Positions 16,565 to 25,826 of a stretch of DNA of 64,000 nucleotides are shown here, piece by piece. This DNA is from Candidatus Thorarchaeota archaeon. GTDB taxonomy: Archaea; Asgardarchaeota; Thorarchaeia; Thorarchaeales; Thorarchaeaceae. The stretch covers positions 2,433,087-2,497,086 of the forward strand of contig CP070761.1 in the NCBI GenBank assembly GCA_020348985.1. Reading direction: 5' to 3'. Under the pieces are notes generated by a model. It saw only the letters and a program-made list of their open reading frames with translations, was not told the origin of the DNA and made no database searches. Within the stretch, counting starts at the first letter, position 1. Every line of letters begins with the position of its first letter. The translations under genes were made by a program, and so were the position numbers.

Positions 16565-18388
16565 ATGGAAAACATCGACATCAAGAAAAAACGGACCCCG
16601 CTCGGATACATGTTGGGTGGTCTCCTTAGACATCCGGGTGCGATTGCCTTCGCAATAATCATGACAATAATTTCCACACTTCTGATCACTTTCCCGATGG
16701 TCTTTCTCGGATTTGCCGTGGATGAGCTTGAGGCATCATCCGCAATAACACCGGCATTCATGAGCTTTGTGTGGTACATTGTCATTGTCACTTTGGTTTA
16801 CATGGTGCTCTACTTCGGAGTAGGATACGTCTGGGCATTAGTGACGCTCCGCTGGGAAAGAGATGCGAGACAGGAGTTCTTCGAGATACTTCAAGAGAAC
16901 AGCATGACTTTCCATGATGAGATTGACAGCAAGAGACTACTATCTGTTGCCATGCAGGACTTAAACTGGGTGAGATTGTCACTAAACCCGGCCCTTCGTA
17001 ACATTGTCGGTGGTCTTGCTTCTTTTGGAATAACAGGTATTCTTCTAGCACTTGTTGATCAACAGATTGGAGGGGGAGGACTCCCTGTTCTCACCCTGTT
17101 GATGTTGATAGGCACTCCAATCTATCTGATATTCGCCTACAAGTATGCAAGCGCAGTAGAGCCAGTCAGGAGAAAACGGTCTGAAACGATGGAGAGAATG
17201 ACCTCCATTTCCCAGGGAGTCTTCGCTGGAATCGAAGTTGTAAGGGCTTTTGGAGCTGAAGATAGAGAGACAGAGAAGTTCTACGAAACATCGAAAGTGT
17301 ACGAGGAGGTTGTAGCCAAGGAAGGCCGTCTTGCGGCTTTCTACATCCCCGCTCTTGTCCTCATTGCAATAACCACGATCGCCTTCTTCTATGGAGGTAC
17401 CGCTGTTCTCAATGGGGATATGACATCAGGCACTTTCGTTCAGGTTCTGACTTTGCTAGTAGCTCTCACATTTCTCAATTTCCAACTGCCGTGGATGCTC
17501 TTGATGCTTCGGGGTGGCATCGTCAATTCAAGAAGAATCGTGGACATTCTCAATTGGGAAGACCCACTTGTCGAACCGGAACTCCCTGTCCAAGTAGACT
17601 GGTCGGGGGACATTGCTTTCGACAATGTTAGCTTCTGCTACAATTCATCAAACGGGAACAATGGCCATTATGCCCTGAAGAACCTCAACCTCACAATACC
17701 CGGCGGCTCAAGAGTTGCACTAATAGGCGGACCTGGCGGCGGCAAGTCCACAATCCTGAAGCTGCTTCTTAGGCTCTATGATCCAACCGAGGGGGCTGTG
17801 AGCGTGGGTGGAATCGACCTAAGAGATGTCTGCACAAAGGACGTACGTGACGCCGTTGGGATTGTTGAACAGGATATCTTTCTGTTCAGAATGAGCGTTC
17901 GCGACAATATCGCGTTTGGACGTAAAGACGCAACACTTGAAGAAGTCAAGGAAGCTGCAGAGAGAGCTCAAGCCACAGAATTCATAGAAGAACTGCCTGA
18001 GGAATACGAGTCAATGGTGGGAGAGCGCGGAATGACCTTGAGCGGGGGTCAACGTCAGAGGCTGGCAATAGCCCGTGCTTTAATCCAGGATCCGAAGATT
18101 CTGTTGCTAGACGATTCAGTCAGTGCTATTGATGCTCAGACTGAGTTTCTAATGAGAAAAGCGCTTGATGAGGCACTAGTGGGTAGGACTAGTATCACTG
18201 TTACACAGAGGCTACGTACGCTAATCGAGTCTGATATTGTGATCATAGTCGATAAGGGTCAGCTAGTCGCCGTCGGGCCTCATGATGAGCTCATTCGAAC
18301 CTCGGAACAATATCGCCGAGTCTTTGAGCGACTTCCCGGGGCAGCCCGACTCCTGACCACTGCAGATACTCCTGGAGGTGCTGCGTAA
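16565..18388 (+). CDS. ABC exporter half-transporter with degenerate ATP site
   Basis: A ~607-residue fusion of a six-helix exporter permease and a nucleotide-binding domain, made for export across the cytoplasmic membrane. Walker A is GGPGGGKST and the signature is LSGGQRQRLAI, but Walker B reads LLLDDSVSAID with Asp in place of the catalytic Glu, and the H-loop His is Gln (TVTQRL). This is the pattern of the degenerate partner in heterodimeric exporters such as TM287/288. Its stop overlaps the start of the second subunit by one base. Confidence 0.9.
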   Translation: MENIDIKKKRTPLGYMLGGLLRHPGAIAFAIIMTIISTLLITFPMVFLGFAVDELEASSAITPAFMSFVWYIVIVTLVYMVLYFGVGYVWALVTLRWERDARQEFFEILQENSMTFHDEIDSKRLLSVAMQDLNWVRLSLNPALRNIVGGLASFGITGILLALVDQQIGGGGLPVLTLLMLIGTPIYLIFAYKYASAVEPVRRKRSETMERMTSISQGVFAGIEVVRAFGAEDRETEKFYETSKVYEEVVAKEGRLAAFYIPALVLIAITTIAFFYGGTAVLNGDMTSGTFVQVLTLLVALTFLNFQLPWMLLMLRGGIVNSRRIVDILNWEDPLVEPELPVQVDWSGDIAFDNVSFCYNSSNGNNGHYALKNLNLTIPGGSRVALIGGPGGGKSTILKLLLRLYDPTEGAVSVGGIDLRDVCTKDVRDAVGIVEQDIFLFRMSVRDNIAFGRKDATLEEVKEAAERAQATEFIEELPEEYESMVGERGMTLSGGQRQRLAIARALIQDPKILLLDDSVSAIDAQTEFLMRKALDEALVGRTSITVTQRLRTLIESDIVIIVDKGQLVAVGPHDELIRTSEQYRRVFERLPGAARLLTTADTPGGAA

Positions 18389-20475
18389 TGGGAATGCGGG
18401 GACATGGGGGTCCTCGTGCACTAGCAGCACGAGGAGAGAAGCGGAGTCGTCCCGTAAGAGTTCTGCTCGGAAGAATGGCTTACTACCTTGGTAGATTCAA
18501 GCGAATCGTGATACTGGGGGCTGCGCTGTCGCTCGTCTCCACAATCCTTGGCGTTCTAGTTCCCATAGTGCTAACAAATGGCATAGACACGGTGGCAGGA
18601 CCGTCTGCAAACATATCCAATCTTCTTCTCCTGGTAGGTATGTTCGTCTCTTTGAGTCTGGCTTCTTGGATTCTGGGTAGCTCCAATACATGGATTCTAG
18701 CTGGAGCTCAGGCCGGATTCGTACAGACTGTTCAGTCCGATGTCTATGACCATCTCGTTTCAGCTGACCTCCTATATCACAAGTCTGAACAAAGCGGGAA
18801 TGTTACGTCTAGAGTCACAACTGACACAGTATCCCTGGCAACAGGAATCCAAGTGATAATCACATTCTCCAGCCAAGTTGTGCTTCTCATCACAACTTTC
18901 TCGGTTCTTTGGCTGACCTCGCCCGCAATCGCGATTACTGCACTCATAGTAGTCCCAGGCGTCGCTCTCATTGCAGGGATTTTTGGCACCGTCGGCCAGA
19001 GGATAATGCTGGCCTCACAACGTGCATACGGAGCAGTGTCTGGCCAGATTGCAGAGAATCTCAGCGGCATTCACGTGGCCAAAGCTTTCAATCGAGAAGA
19101 TGAACTTGCTGAAGAAATGTCAGAACTAAATCAGAAAGCCTACAACCACGGATTTAGATTCATGATTCTAATGAGCGCCATGCAACCGCTTGTCAGGTCC
19201 TTTGGTCAAATCGGTGTTGCCGCGATTCTGTTTGTGGGCGGTACACTGGCAGTTGGCACTGCAGCCGTTTTATCAATTGGTGAAGTTGTGCTTGGTGTGA
19301 TTCTTGTCAATTCATTCATGATGCCACTCATGCACCTTTCCATGATGGCCTCACAGGTACAAGCTTCGCTTGCAGCAATGGATCGTATCTCCGATGTGCT
19401 CGAATCGAAGCCATCTATTGCAGATGCTTTGGAATCCGTTCCGCTCAGGCCAGAGAGTGATGGCATCAAGTTCGAAGATGTCACATTCTCTTATGTGGAA
19501 GGGACGGAAGTTTTGAGAGACGCGACCTTCGAGATCAAACCAGGTGAGATGGTTGCAGTCGTGGGTCACACGGGTGCTGGTAAGACTACGCTCGCCGCTC
19601 TAGTCAACAGGTTCTATGATCCACAAGAAGGAGCAATCCTCATTGGCGACCAAGATTTGCGTTCTGTGACTTTGGAGTCTCTTCATGAAGCTGTTTCTCT
19701 GATTCCACAAGAGCCCTACTTGTTTGATGGTACCATACTTGAGAACATCAGATACGGTCGGCCAGAAGCGACAGACAAAGAGATTCAAGATCTGTGTGAG
19801 ATAATCGGCGCTAGCGATTTCATAGAAGTTCTTTCGGAAGGATATGAGACACTGATTATTGAAGATGGTAAGAATCTCTCAGCTGGGCAACGGCAGATGA
19901 TAACCATTGCTAGGACGATGCTTGCCAACCCCCGCATTCTGATTTTGGATGAGGCGACGAGTCGGCTTGACGCCTACAGTGAATCGCTTGTCCAGGATGC
20001 CCAAGCCATGCTCTTTGCGAACAGGACAACCATCGTGATAGCACATCGGCTAACAACCATCGCAAATGCGTCGAGAGTTCTCGTCTTCGCACAAGGTGAG
20101 CTGATTGAACAGGGCACTCACGAGGAGCTGCTGGCCCTCGGTGGTACATTCAAGACTCTATACGACACCTACTACGCCCATCAAGGAGTAGAAGAAATCA
20201 CCGAGGATGCGGCAAGAGTTGCAGAGGTGGAAATCGCGAAACATGGTCGACCTGAGGTCACCGCACCTTCTGGATCTATGGCAATGTCGATGATGGGTCC
20301 ACATAGCTCAATGTCGTCAATGGGCGGAGGACATGGAGGAGGACCTCCCGGAGAAGTAACACCGGAGATGATAGAACATCTCAAGGAGAATCTGGATAGA
20401 CTGCCACCAGAGATGCAGAAACGGGTGAAGGCCATGTTGGCTAGCCAACAGGATAGTGAACAATCTGAAGATTGA
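18388..20475 (+). CDS. ABC exporter half-transporter with canonical ATP site and Met/Gly-rich tail
   Basis: A 695-residue partner of the preceding gene: permease (residues ~25-330) plus a nucleotide-binding domain with Walker A GHTGAGKTT, Walker B LILDEATSRLD with the catalytic Glu and H-loop IAHRL. Its signature is LSAGQRQM (second G to A), which would face the degenerate Walker A of the partner, as expected for an asymmetric pair. After residue ~615 it has an unusual Met/Ser/Gly/His-rich stretch (SMAMSMMGPHSS, GGGHGGGPPG) then a helical end; the tail could bind metal, but that is a guess. Substrate unknown. Confidence 0.9.
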   Translation: MGMRGHGGPRALAARGEKRSRPVRVLLGRMAYYLGRFKRIVILGAALSLVSTILGVLVPIVLTNGIDTVAGPSANISNLLLLVGMFVSLSLASWILGSSNTWILAGAQAGFVQTVQSDVYDHLVSADLLYHKSEQSGNVTSRVTTDTVSLATGIQVIITFSSQVVLLITTFSVLWLTSPAIAITALIVVPGVALIAGIFGTVGQRIMLASQRAYGAVSGQIAENLSGIHVAKAFNREDELAEEMSELNQKAYNHGFRFMILMSAMQPLVRSFGQIGVAAILFVGGTLAVGTAAVLSIGEVVLGVILVNSFMMPLMHLSMMASQVQASLAAMDRISDVLESKPSIADALESVPLRPESDGIKFEDVTFSYVEGTEVLRDATFEIKPGEMVAVVGHTGAGKTTLAALVNRFYDPQEGAILIGDQDLRSVTLESLHEAVSLIPQEPYLFDGTILENIRYGRPEATDKEIQDLCEIIGASDFIEVLSEGYETLIIEDGKNLSAGQRQMITIARTMLANPRILILDEATSRLDAYSESLVQDAQAMLFANRTTIVIAHRLTTIANASRVLVFAQGELIEQGTHEELLALGGTFKTLYDTYYAHQGVEEITEDAARVAEVEIAKHGRPEVTAPSGSMAMSMMGPHSSMSSMGGGHGGGPPGEVTPEMIEHLKENLDRLPPEMQKRVKAMLASQQDSEQSED

Positions 20476-20477
20476 AT

Positions 20478-21266
20478 CTAGCTCTCGTTTACTCTGGCAG
20501 CCGTAATTGCGCCGCCAATCATAGCGTATGCTGCAGCTCCAAGAATACGACTTGAAGTAAGAACAGGTGTGACTGCATATACAGCCCAAACGACTCCTCT
20601 AGCGAAAAGAAGTAGAAGACCTAACAGTATGAAGATAGCCGGCATCAGCAGTCTTCCTCTTCGGAAGACCACGGCTATGATGCTAACGCATAGAGCTGTT
20701 ACTCCAAAACCGATTGATACAATTCCACTTGTTACTAGCTCTGCGAAGGAGACTGACTGAAGGGGATCATAGGAAAGAGCTACTAGTATAACGACAAATG
20801 CAAGCGGAAACGCCACAACTACGGACCACGTAATCTGTGGCCTTGAGTAGCCCACTGTCTTATTTACTGCATTGAAGTACCCCCCAACACCTATAGAAAA
20901 AGAGATCATTCCGAGTATTTGGACGAATCCAACCGTGAAAACAAGTGAAGCGCCCACACCAGATGATTCGATTGCTATTCCTGCCAATTCTGCAAGAAGC
21001 ATCACAAAGAGTCCGACGCTCAAGAAGATGAACATGACATGAAACCTATCCTCTCTTACTAATCCCCTGGGGGCGAAATGTGTTAGACCGTAGACTCCTA
21101 CTAGACCGGCGACCAGTGGTGCAGTAGCCGCAGCCATTGAGTCTAGGGCTGATGTGTTGCCTACAATCCATGGGATGCCGAATGCGCCTAGCAGAAGAAG
21201 GATTAGAGCAACGAAGGGAATCCAAGTGCCTAATTCCATATTCTTTGGTGGGTCTTCCTTCTCCAT
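20478..21266 (-). CDS. Unrecognised polytopic membrane protein
   Basis: 262 residues with about eight hydrophobic segments (starting WIPFVALILLLLGAFGIPWIV and ending LGAAAYAMIGGAITAARV) and short loops, so it is an integral membrane protein. I see no family motif. ATG 21266 has a good AGGGGAT eight bases upstream. It is convergent with the ABC exporter, with two bases between stops. Confidence 0.7.
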   Translation of the reverse strand: MEKEDPPKNMELGTWIPFVALILLLLGAFGIPWIVGNTSALDSMAAATAPLVAGLVGVYGLTHFAPRGLVREDRFHVMFIFLSVGLFVMLLAELAGIAIESSGVGASLVFTVGFVQILGMISFSIGVGGYFNAVNKTVGYSRPQITWSVVVAFPLAFVVILVALSYDPLQSVSFAELVTSGIVSIGFGVTALCVSIIAVVFRRGRLLMPAIFILLGLLLLFARGVVWAVYAVTPVLTSSRILGAAAYAMIGGAITAARVNES

Positions 21267-21381
21267 TGTGCTATCCCCTTGGTTCTGGATTCTTCATTTG
21301 TGGCATATATTGATTGAGAACCCTGTTGAATCCGAAGTACTTGAATTCACCTTGGTCAGAGTATATCCATGTTTTTGGTGT

Positions 21382-22575
21382 CTAGCGGAGCAATTTCTCC
21401 CACTCGATCTGATAAGTCCTTGATGGAAATTGCTTCTCAAGTTCATCCTTAGACTTGGTGACTATGGCGCGTGACGGTTTCGGACCGACAAAGCGTCTTG
21501 TCTGCTCCATAATTGAAGATAGTAGTTGTAGGAATCCTTGGTCAAGAGTCTCGGGAGCAATTGTTCCCCTGACAGCAGCGGTAGTGAGTGATGTCTTGAT
21601 TTCGACGTCGACATTGTCTTCGAGGTCGACAAACGCAAGCCAAGGATTCTGCTTCATCAACGATTTTCTTGATCCGTGGAATGCGGACCGTGCAAGATGA
21701 ATACCGATAAGGTTGCCGCTCCTATCAAGAATCTCTTGAAGTGCCGACGAGTACAGAACCAAAGTAGCCTGGGCGGGCGAGATGAGCTCAATCGCGTGTC
21801 TCCTTGCGAGAAGGGCGATCTCTTCCAGGAATCTTTTCAGATCCTTGGTTTTGACTCTCTCTGCAGCAATCATCAGAGGAGTCTCTCCGTCCAGTTGTGT
21901 CAATGCCTCTGCGGTCTCAGGTGATATTCCATCGACGTCATCAGCAACGCCTACAATGGCTGTGGCCTGATAGATGTCATCTGGCTTGATTGGCTGAGAT
22001 ATCGTCACAGCTTTCTCGAAGTAGGCTTCCGCCATCAAGTTCAGGATAATCTCTACTGGCATTTCTAGGAAGTCAGCTGCGTCCCTTACCGTACAAATTC
22101 GTGGAATCAGTCGGAGCACTGAGATGACATCTGCGTTCTTTGTGTAGTATTCCCAATCCCACTTGACATGAATAACACTATCTGGCTGAATCTTTTCACT
22201 CACGAATTCATTGATCACAGTCTTTTCGAAACGAGTATAGACAGCCAAGTCAAGGTCAATCCATCTCAATAGATTGAACTGCTCCTCAAAGCTTGCTACG
22301 AGCCTGCGAAGCTTCTCTCTTACCGCCGCAGAGTCTGCTTCAACTGAGAGCGCCCCCATTGCCCAATCTCCGAATTCCACGATTATCTTGTAGTCACTGC
22401 CTTCGAAGGCGCGAGCTCGCGAAGACACCGCGCCGCTGGCCTCGTCAAAAAACGTAGTCATTGCCACGATGAACGATGAAAGGAGATGAGGGTCAAAGAT
22501 ACTTTCTCGGAAGTCCTTATGGTACATACAGACACCTGTATCACGCTTCACTATGTACAAGCTTCTGATCTCCAA
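21382..22575 (-). CDS. Protein with possible N-terminal longin-like domain
   Basis: 397 residues. The first ~115 (IRSLYIVKRDTGVCMYHKDF, then HLLSSFIVAMTTFFDEASG, YKIIVEFGDWAMGALSV, LVASFEEQF) show the strand-strand-helix-strand-helix order and spacing of a longin/roadblock-type sensor domain often seen in Asgard archaea. The middle has a possible wHTH-like stretch (RLIPRICTVRDAADFLEMPVEII) and the C-terminus is alpha/beta of unknown type. Start is TTG 22575 with AAGGA seven bases upstream. Function unknown; the longin assignment is from pattern only. Confidence 0.55.
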   Translation of the reverse strand: MEIRSLYIVKRDTGVCMYHKDFRESIFDPHLLSSFIVAMTTFFDEASGAVSSRARAFEGSDYKIIVEFGDWAMGALSVEADSAAVREKLRRLVASFEEQFNLLRWIDLDLAVYTRFEKTVINEFVSEKIQPDSVIHVKWDWEYYTKNADVISVLRLIPRICTVRDAADFLEMPVEIILNLMAEAYFEKAVTISQPIKPDDIYQATAIVGVADDVDGISPETAEALTQLDGETPLMIAAERVKTKDLKRFLEEIALLARRHAIELISPAQATLVLYSSALQEILDRSGNLIGIHLARSAFHGSRKSLMKQNPWLAFVDLEDNVDVEIKTSLTTAAVRGTIAPETLDQGFLQLLSSIMEQTRRFVGPKPSRAIVTKSKDELEKQFPSRTYQIEWEKLLR

Positions 22576-22700
22576 AGGTTGTCCTTCCTACTTGACGTGG
22601 TTTGTCACACGCTTCTAGGTACCTTTCGTTCGACGCGCTCTTAAAGGAAACTCGCATGAATCGTTGACGCTGTTTACACCGAATGTCAAGTGCATAGGAC

Positions 22701-22706
22701 TATAAG
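22701..22706 (+). promoter_or_regulatory. TATA box of the ZPR1-like gene
   Basis: TATAAG lies with its centre ~26 bases before ATG 22730. That spacing places the transcription start at or next to this ATG, suggesting a leaderless message and favouring 22730 over the earlier in-frame ATGs at 22715 and 22721. Confidence 0.5.
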
Positions 22707-22729
22707 CGCGGTAGATGCACATGGCCACC

Positions 22730-23341
22730 ATGGCTGAATCAGAACAGTACGTGGCAGTCTGTCCGGCGTGTGAGGTAGGTCACTTGAAGGTGCACTCTAT
22801 GCTCTACAGTGTACCTTTCTTCAACGAGCTCGCTCTTTTCACAATGGAGTGTCCCGATTGCAATTTCAGCCATAACGACGTCTTCTCCGCCGAGCAGAGG
22901 AGACCAAGACGCTGGACTCTCCGTGTTGACGAGAAATCAAAGCTCTACATCAGAGTTGTCAGGTCCGGGTCCGGAACAGTCAGACTTCCTGAGTTTGGGA
23001 TTGACATAGAGCCAGGACCCGCCGCGGAATCCTACATCTCAAACGTTGAGGGCGTCCTACTGCGAACCCGGCCTGTCGTGGAAAGCGCTATCAATTTCGC
23101 GGAGTCAGAGACCCAGAAGAAGCGAGGACGTGAACTTCTCACAGAAATTGACCTCGCCATTGCGGGGGAACACTCTTTCACACTCGTAATCGAAGATCCG
23201 GCAGGCGTGAGCGGAATCTTGCCAGATGATCTATCTCTTGTTCAGTACGAAGAACTCACTCGTGAAGAAGCTTCAGAGCTCAAAGGTGCGCCGTTATGGA
23301 TGGATGCGGTTAGAGATGAGTATCTGGAGCGTAAGGGCTAA
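22730..23341 (+). CDS. ZPR1 zinc-finger domain protein
   Basis: About 203 residues. A four-Cys zinc finger, CPACEVGHL ... MECPDCNFSHND, is followed by the ZPR1 beta domain (SKLYIRVVRSGSGTVRLPEFGIDIEPGP) and the helix/strand end of that module (NVEGVLLRTRPVVE, FTLVIEDPAGVSGIL). Eukaryotic ZPR1 proteins have two such modules and bind eEF1A; archaeal ones have a single module with unproven function. A tRNA-Ala gene follows 30 bases downstream. Confidence 0.88.
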   Translation: MAESEQYVAVCPACEVGHLKVHSMLYSVPFFNELALFTMECPDCNFSHNDVFSAEQRRPRRWTLRVDEKSKLYIRVVRSGSGTVRLPEFGIDIEPGPAAESYISNVEGVLLRTRPVVESAINFAESETQKKRGRELLTEIDLAIAGEHSFTLVIEDPAGVSGILPDDLSLVQYEELTREEASELKGAPLWMDAVRDEYLERKG

Positions 23342-23371
23342 AAGGTCACCAACGGCTACACACGAAACCAT

Positions 23372-23448
23372 GGGCCGGTAGATCAGCCTGGCAGATCGTC
23401 TGGTTTGCATCCAGAAGGTCGCGAGTTCAAATCTCGCCCGGTCCACCA
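23372..23448 (+). tRNA. tRNA-Ala (anticodon TGC)
   Basis: A full cloverleaf folds by eye. The acceptor stem GGGCCGG/CCGGTCC contains the G3:U70 wobble pair that identifies alanine tRNAs. The D stem is GATC/GATC, the anticodon stem TCTGG/CCAGA encloses loop TTTGCAT with anticodon TGC, and the T stem GCGAG/CTCGC encloses TTCAAAT. The discriminator is A and CCA is encoded. No intron. A T-rich stretch follows. It is 30 bases downstream of the ZPR1 gene in the same direction. Confidence 0.97.
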
Positions 23449-23493
23449 CACTCTTTCTTGAGAATTCAAACAAGACGCACCAGGACTTTGAGG

Positions 23494-23884
23494 CTATCCA
23501 ACATGGAATCTCCTGAATTGCAAGTGTAATGTTGCCTACTTGGAAATGATTCGCTGCGTGCTCCTCTTCAGTGAAGACTCGGGTTGCCACTGACCGTGCG
23601 TCCACAAGTCCGTCTTCGTTTAGCTTTAGATTCTCTAGGGGAATCATGTAATCCTTCTCTCCTGCCATCAAAAGAACATCTTTTCGTACTTTTTCAGCAA
23701 TGCTAGCTACTGAATAGTCGGCTAATGAGAATCCCCATTCGTTAGGTGTTTCTGCGCCTGCGATGTACATCCACTGACTGACTATGAAGTGGGCAATAAC
23801 ACTGCGGTTCATCTGGTAGTTGAAGTGCTTGATCTTGTGAAATGGACGATATCCAATGGGGAGATTGAGGTTCATGTATGTCAC
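23494..23884 (-). pseudogene. Truncated alpha/beta-hydrolase remnant (C-terminal part)
   Basis: About 130 residues resemble only the C-terminal third of an alpha/beta hydrolase: VLLMAGEKDYMIP (acid strand), ARSVATRVFTEEEHAANHFQVGNI (His region) and a last helix IQEIPCWI. The N-terminal half with the nucleophile elbow is absent upstream. The reading frame then runs on into the complement of tRNA-Ala, so its native stop is lost and the tail (RARFELATFWMQTRR) is a spurious tRNA-derived translation. It is almost certainly a non-functional fragment. Confidence 0.75.
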
Positions 23885-23965
23885 TCTCTCAGTGATAGTA
23901 TGTTAGTAGATTGGGAACTCTAGGCGATTCTTCGACTGTGTCAGACCATGTTGGTGCAATCGCCT

Positions 23966-23978
23966 ACTTTTCAAAAGT
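23966..23978. promoter_or_regulatory. ACTTTT-C-AAAAGT palindrome
   Basis: A perfect 6-1-6 inverted repeat lies 32 bases before the GTG at 24010 of the M48-like gene. It overlaps the position expected for the TATA region, so an operator is possible. Confidence 0.3.
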
Positions 23979-24009
23979 ATCAAATTGCCGCGTGTGAACC
24001 AGACTAGGT

Positions 24010-25143
24010 GTGGTTAGAGAATTGGGCCCGAAGAGAACGTTGTCTGACCGATATGCGGGCTGGTTTGGCTCTCGCGTTCCTATGACATCAAGAACGATGC
24101 TCTACTTGATGACGATAGTCGTTTCTCTAGGCACGTCTTTCTTCCTGTACAATCCGGCTTGGTCGGGACCGAATTGGATGCTGGTTCTTGCAGTTTCGCC
24201 AGTTGTCGCAATGTTTTCGCACTTAATCTTCCTTCTTCTCCAGATCCAATTCTATCATAACCCGGTGGAGAATCCTGCTTTCGAGGAAGTGGAAGATAGA
24301 GCAGACCAGAAATTAGAGGTCATTTCTTCGGCACAGGTTTGGAGTCGGCCTAGCAAACATGTCTTCATCACTTCTGTGTCCAGTGCTCTCTATAACTCAG
24401 TTATTGTGTCTGAACCAATGATTGAGAAAATCATACAGCATCCGGAAGATGGTGAGGTTGTGCTAGCATTTCACATGCTCCGAGCCAAAGATTGCTCCTA
24501 TATCGACCTAGTTCTGACAATTATGGTTTTCTTAATCATGACAGCTGTTGAATTGCTAGTCGTGTGGCCTTTTGTTGCTGGAATCGTGTCAATGGCTGGT
24601 TACCTCGGCATTCTCTACGTGCTCCTCATGATGGGGTATCTGGTCCTTCCTGCTGTCATTCTAGTGTTAGTGCTTAAGTCAGCCACATGGAGATTCGACA
24701 ACACGCTTAACGAGATTTGGCGAATCTACGATGTTCATCCCCAGGTTGCAAAGACACAACTTGAAGGAGAGAAAGGGCTTGCTCCAGAGGGAGTGGAGGC
24801 AATTGTCTGGAGTGTCAAGCAATGGGAACGAGGAAAAAGGTATACCCGGAGAACTAGTCTCGCAGCAATTGCGGCAGCTTTGGCATTCTTCGGTTTCGTT
24901 CTGTTCTTTCCGCCGTCGTACGTTATCTATGGCTACTATAATACACTCTTGATGCTCTTCGCTCCGCCGGTTCTCGTCGGTATTGTAGTTTTCATTGCCA
25001 TGAAGTATTGGGATAAGAAGTGCATGACAGAAGTTTACGTCGATTCTAAAGACGCTCACGAGCCGATTTGGCTCGGTCAAGATCTATGGGAGATAATTGA
25101 GTCGCAAGATGATGAGGGGAAACAGTCTGGTCTTGATGCTTAA
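24010..25143 (+). CDS. M48/HtpX-like membrane protein without the HExxH motif
   Basis: 377 residues with about six membrane helices. The stretch SKHVFITSVSSALYNSVIVSEPMIEKI, then GEVVLAFHMLRAKDCSYIDLVLTIM (residues ~149-172), follows the layout of M48 peptidases, where a surface strand pair is followed by AVLAHELGHIKNxD and a membrane helix. Here the zinc motif reads AFHMLRAKD, so the catalytic HExxH is missing. It is likely a pseudoprotease, or a distant fold relative; assignment is moderate. Start GTG 24010. Its stop overlaps the stop of the convergent gene. Confidence 0.55.
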   Translation: MVRELGPKRTLSDRYAGWFGSRVPMTSRTMLYLMTIVVSLGTSFFLYNPAWSGPNWMLVLAVSPVVAMFSHLIFLLLQIQFYHNPVENPAFEEVEDRADQKLEVISSAQVWSRPSKHVFITSVSSALYNSVIVSEPMIEKIIQHPEDGEVVLAFHMLRAKDCSYIDLVLTIMVFLIMTAVELLVVWPFVAGIVSMAGYLGILYVLLMMGYLVLPAVILVLVLKSATWRFDNTLNEIWRIYDVHPQVAKTQLEGEKGLAPEGVEAIVWSVKQWERGKRYTRRTSLAAIAAALAFFGFVLFFPPSYVIYGYYNTLLMLFAPPVLVGIVVFIAMKYWDKKCMTEVYVDSKDAHEPIWLGQDLWEIIESQDDEGKQSGLDA

Positions 25144-25568
25144 TATGCCCATCTCTCTGTCACGCGGTCGATTATCATCTGCATTCTTGATTCATCTGTA
25201 ACTCGTGACTTCCACTCGGTGATGATTTCACTTCCCACGCGAGGGGTCACGAAATTTCTGAAAATCCTGAGGTTCTGGTCATTCAGTCTAGTACACTTCA
25301 TCGCCTGCCGATCATCGCATTTTGACGGTGGACATTCGGCTGTCGTGATTACGTACCACAATTCGTCACCAAGTTTTGTGGCGATGATCATTGCAGGGCA
25401 TATATCCATGTTCTCACGAAAGACCACATAGTCGCCTTCACGAAGTGATGAATCTTCCTCGGCCAATCTTCCATTGCCGGATTCTATCACTTCTGTAAAA
25501 TCAGAGATAACGGTTTGTGCCGCTTCTCTCACAAGATCGATTGATGCTTTGACTACAATACCATCCAT
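25140..25568 (-). CDS. Unrecognised 142-residue protein
   Basis: The preferred start is ATG 25568 with AGGATGG upstream; the frame itself continues to 25706 but the extra segment is Cys-rich and unlike a protein N-terminus. The middle (SLREGDYVVFRENMDICPAMIIATKLGDELWYVITTAECPP) looks like a small beta-barrel, and three cysteines follow in TAECPPSKCDDRQAMKCTRL. The C-terminus is helical (VTDESRMQMIIDRVTERW). I cannot assign a family. It is convergent with the M48-like gene, overlapping by four bases. Confidence 0.6.
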   Translation of the reverse strand: MDGIVVKASIDLVREAAQTVISDFTEVIESGNGRLAEEDSSLREGDYVVFRENMDICPAMIIATKLGDELWYVITTAECPPSKCDDRQAMKCTRLNDQNLRIFRNFVTPRVGSEIITEWKSRVTDESRMQMIIDRVTERWAY

Positions 25569-25826
25569 CTGGCGACCATCCTGCACTGTCACGAGGTCTT
25601 GCCAGCACGCTACAATCCTAGATTTAATCCTTGTTGAGTAGCAACACGAGGCGCAACAGATTCGGCCTACAACTCCATGGAAGATTTCGTCCGATTGCTT
25701 ACACAAAGTAATCCTTAAAGGGGCCGTTGAAGGCCACGAGTCAATCCGCTGAGGCGTTCGAGCTGGTCAGTTTCCGTCCTTGAGGACATTGAAAGAGCTT
25801 GACCCTCAAGCTTGGTGATAATTACT

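Noticed and set aside
25569..25706. N-terminal extension of the 142-residue protein at 25140
   Set aside because: Cys-rich, un-protein-like segment; an internal ATG with a good ribosome-binding site explains the gene.
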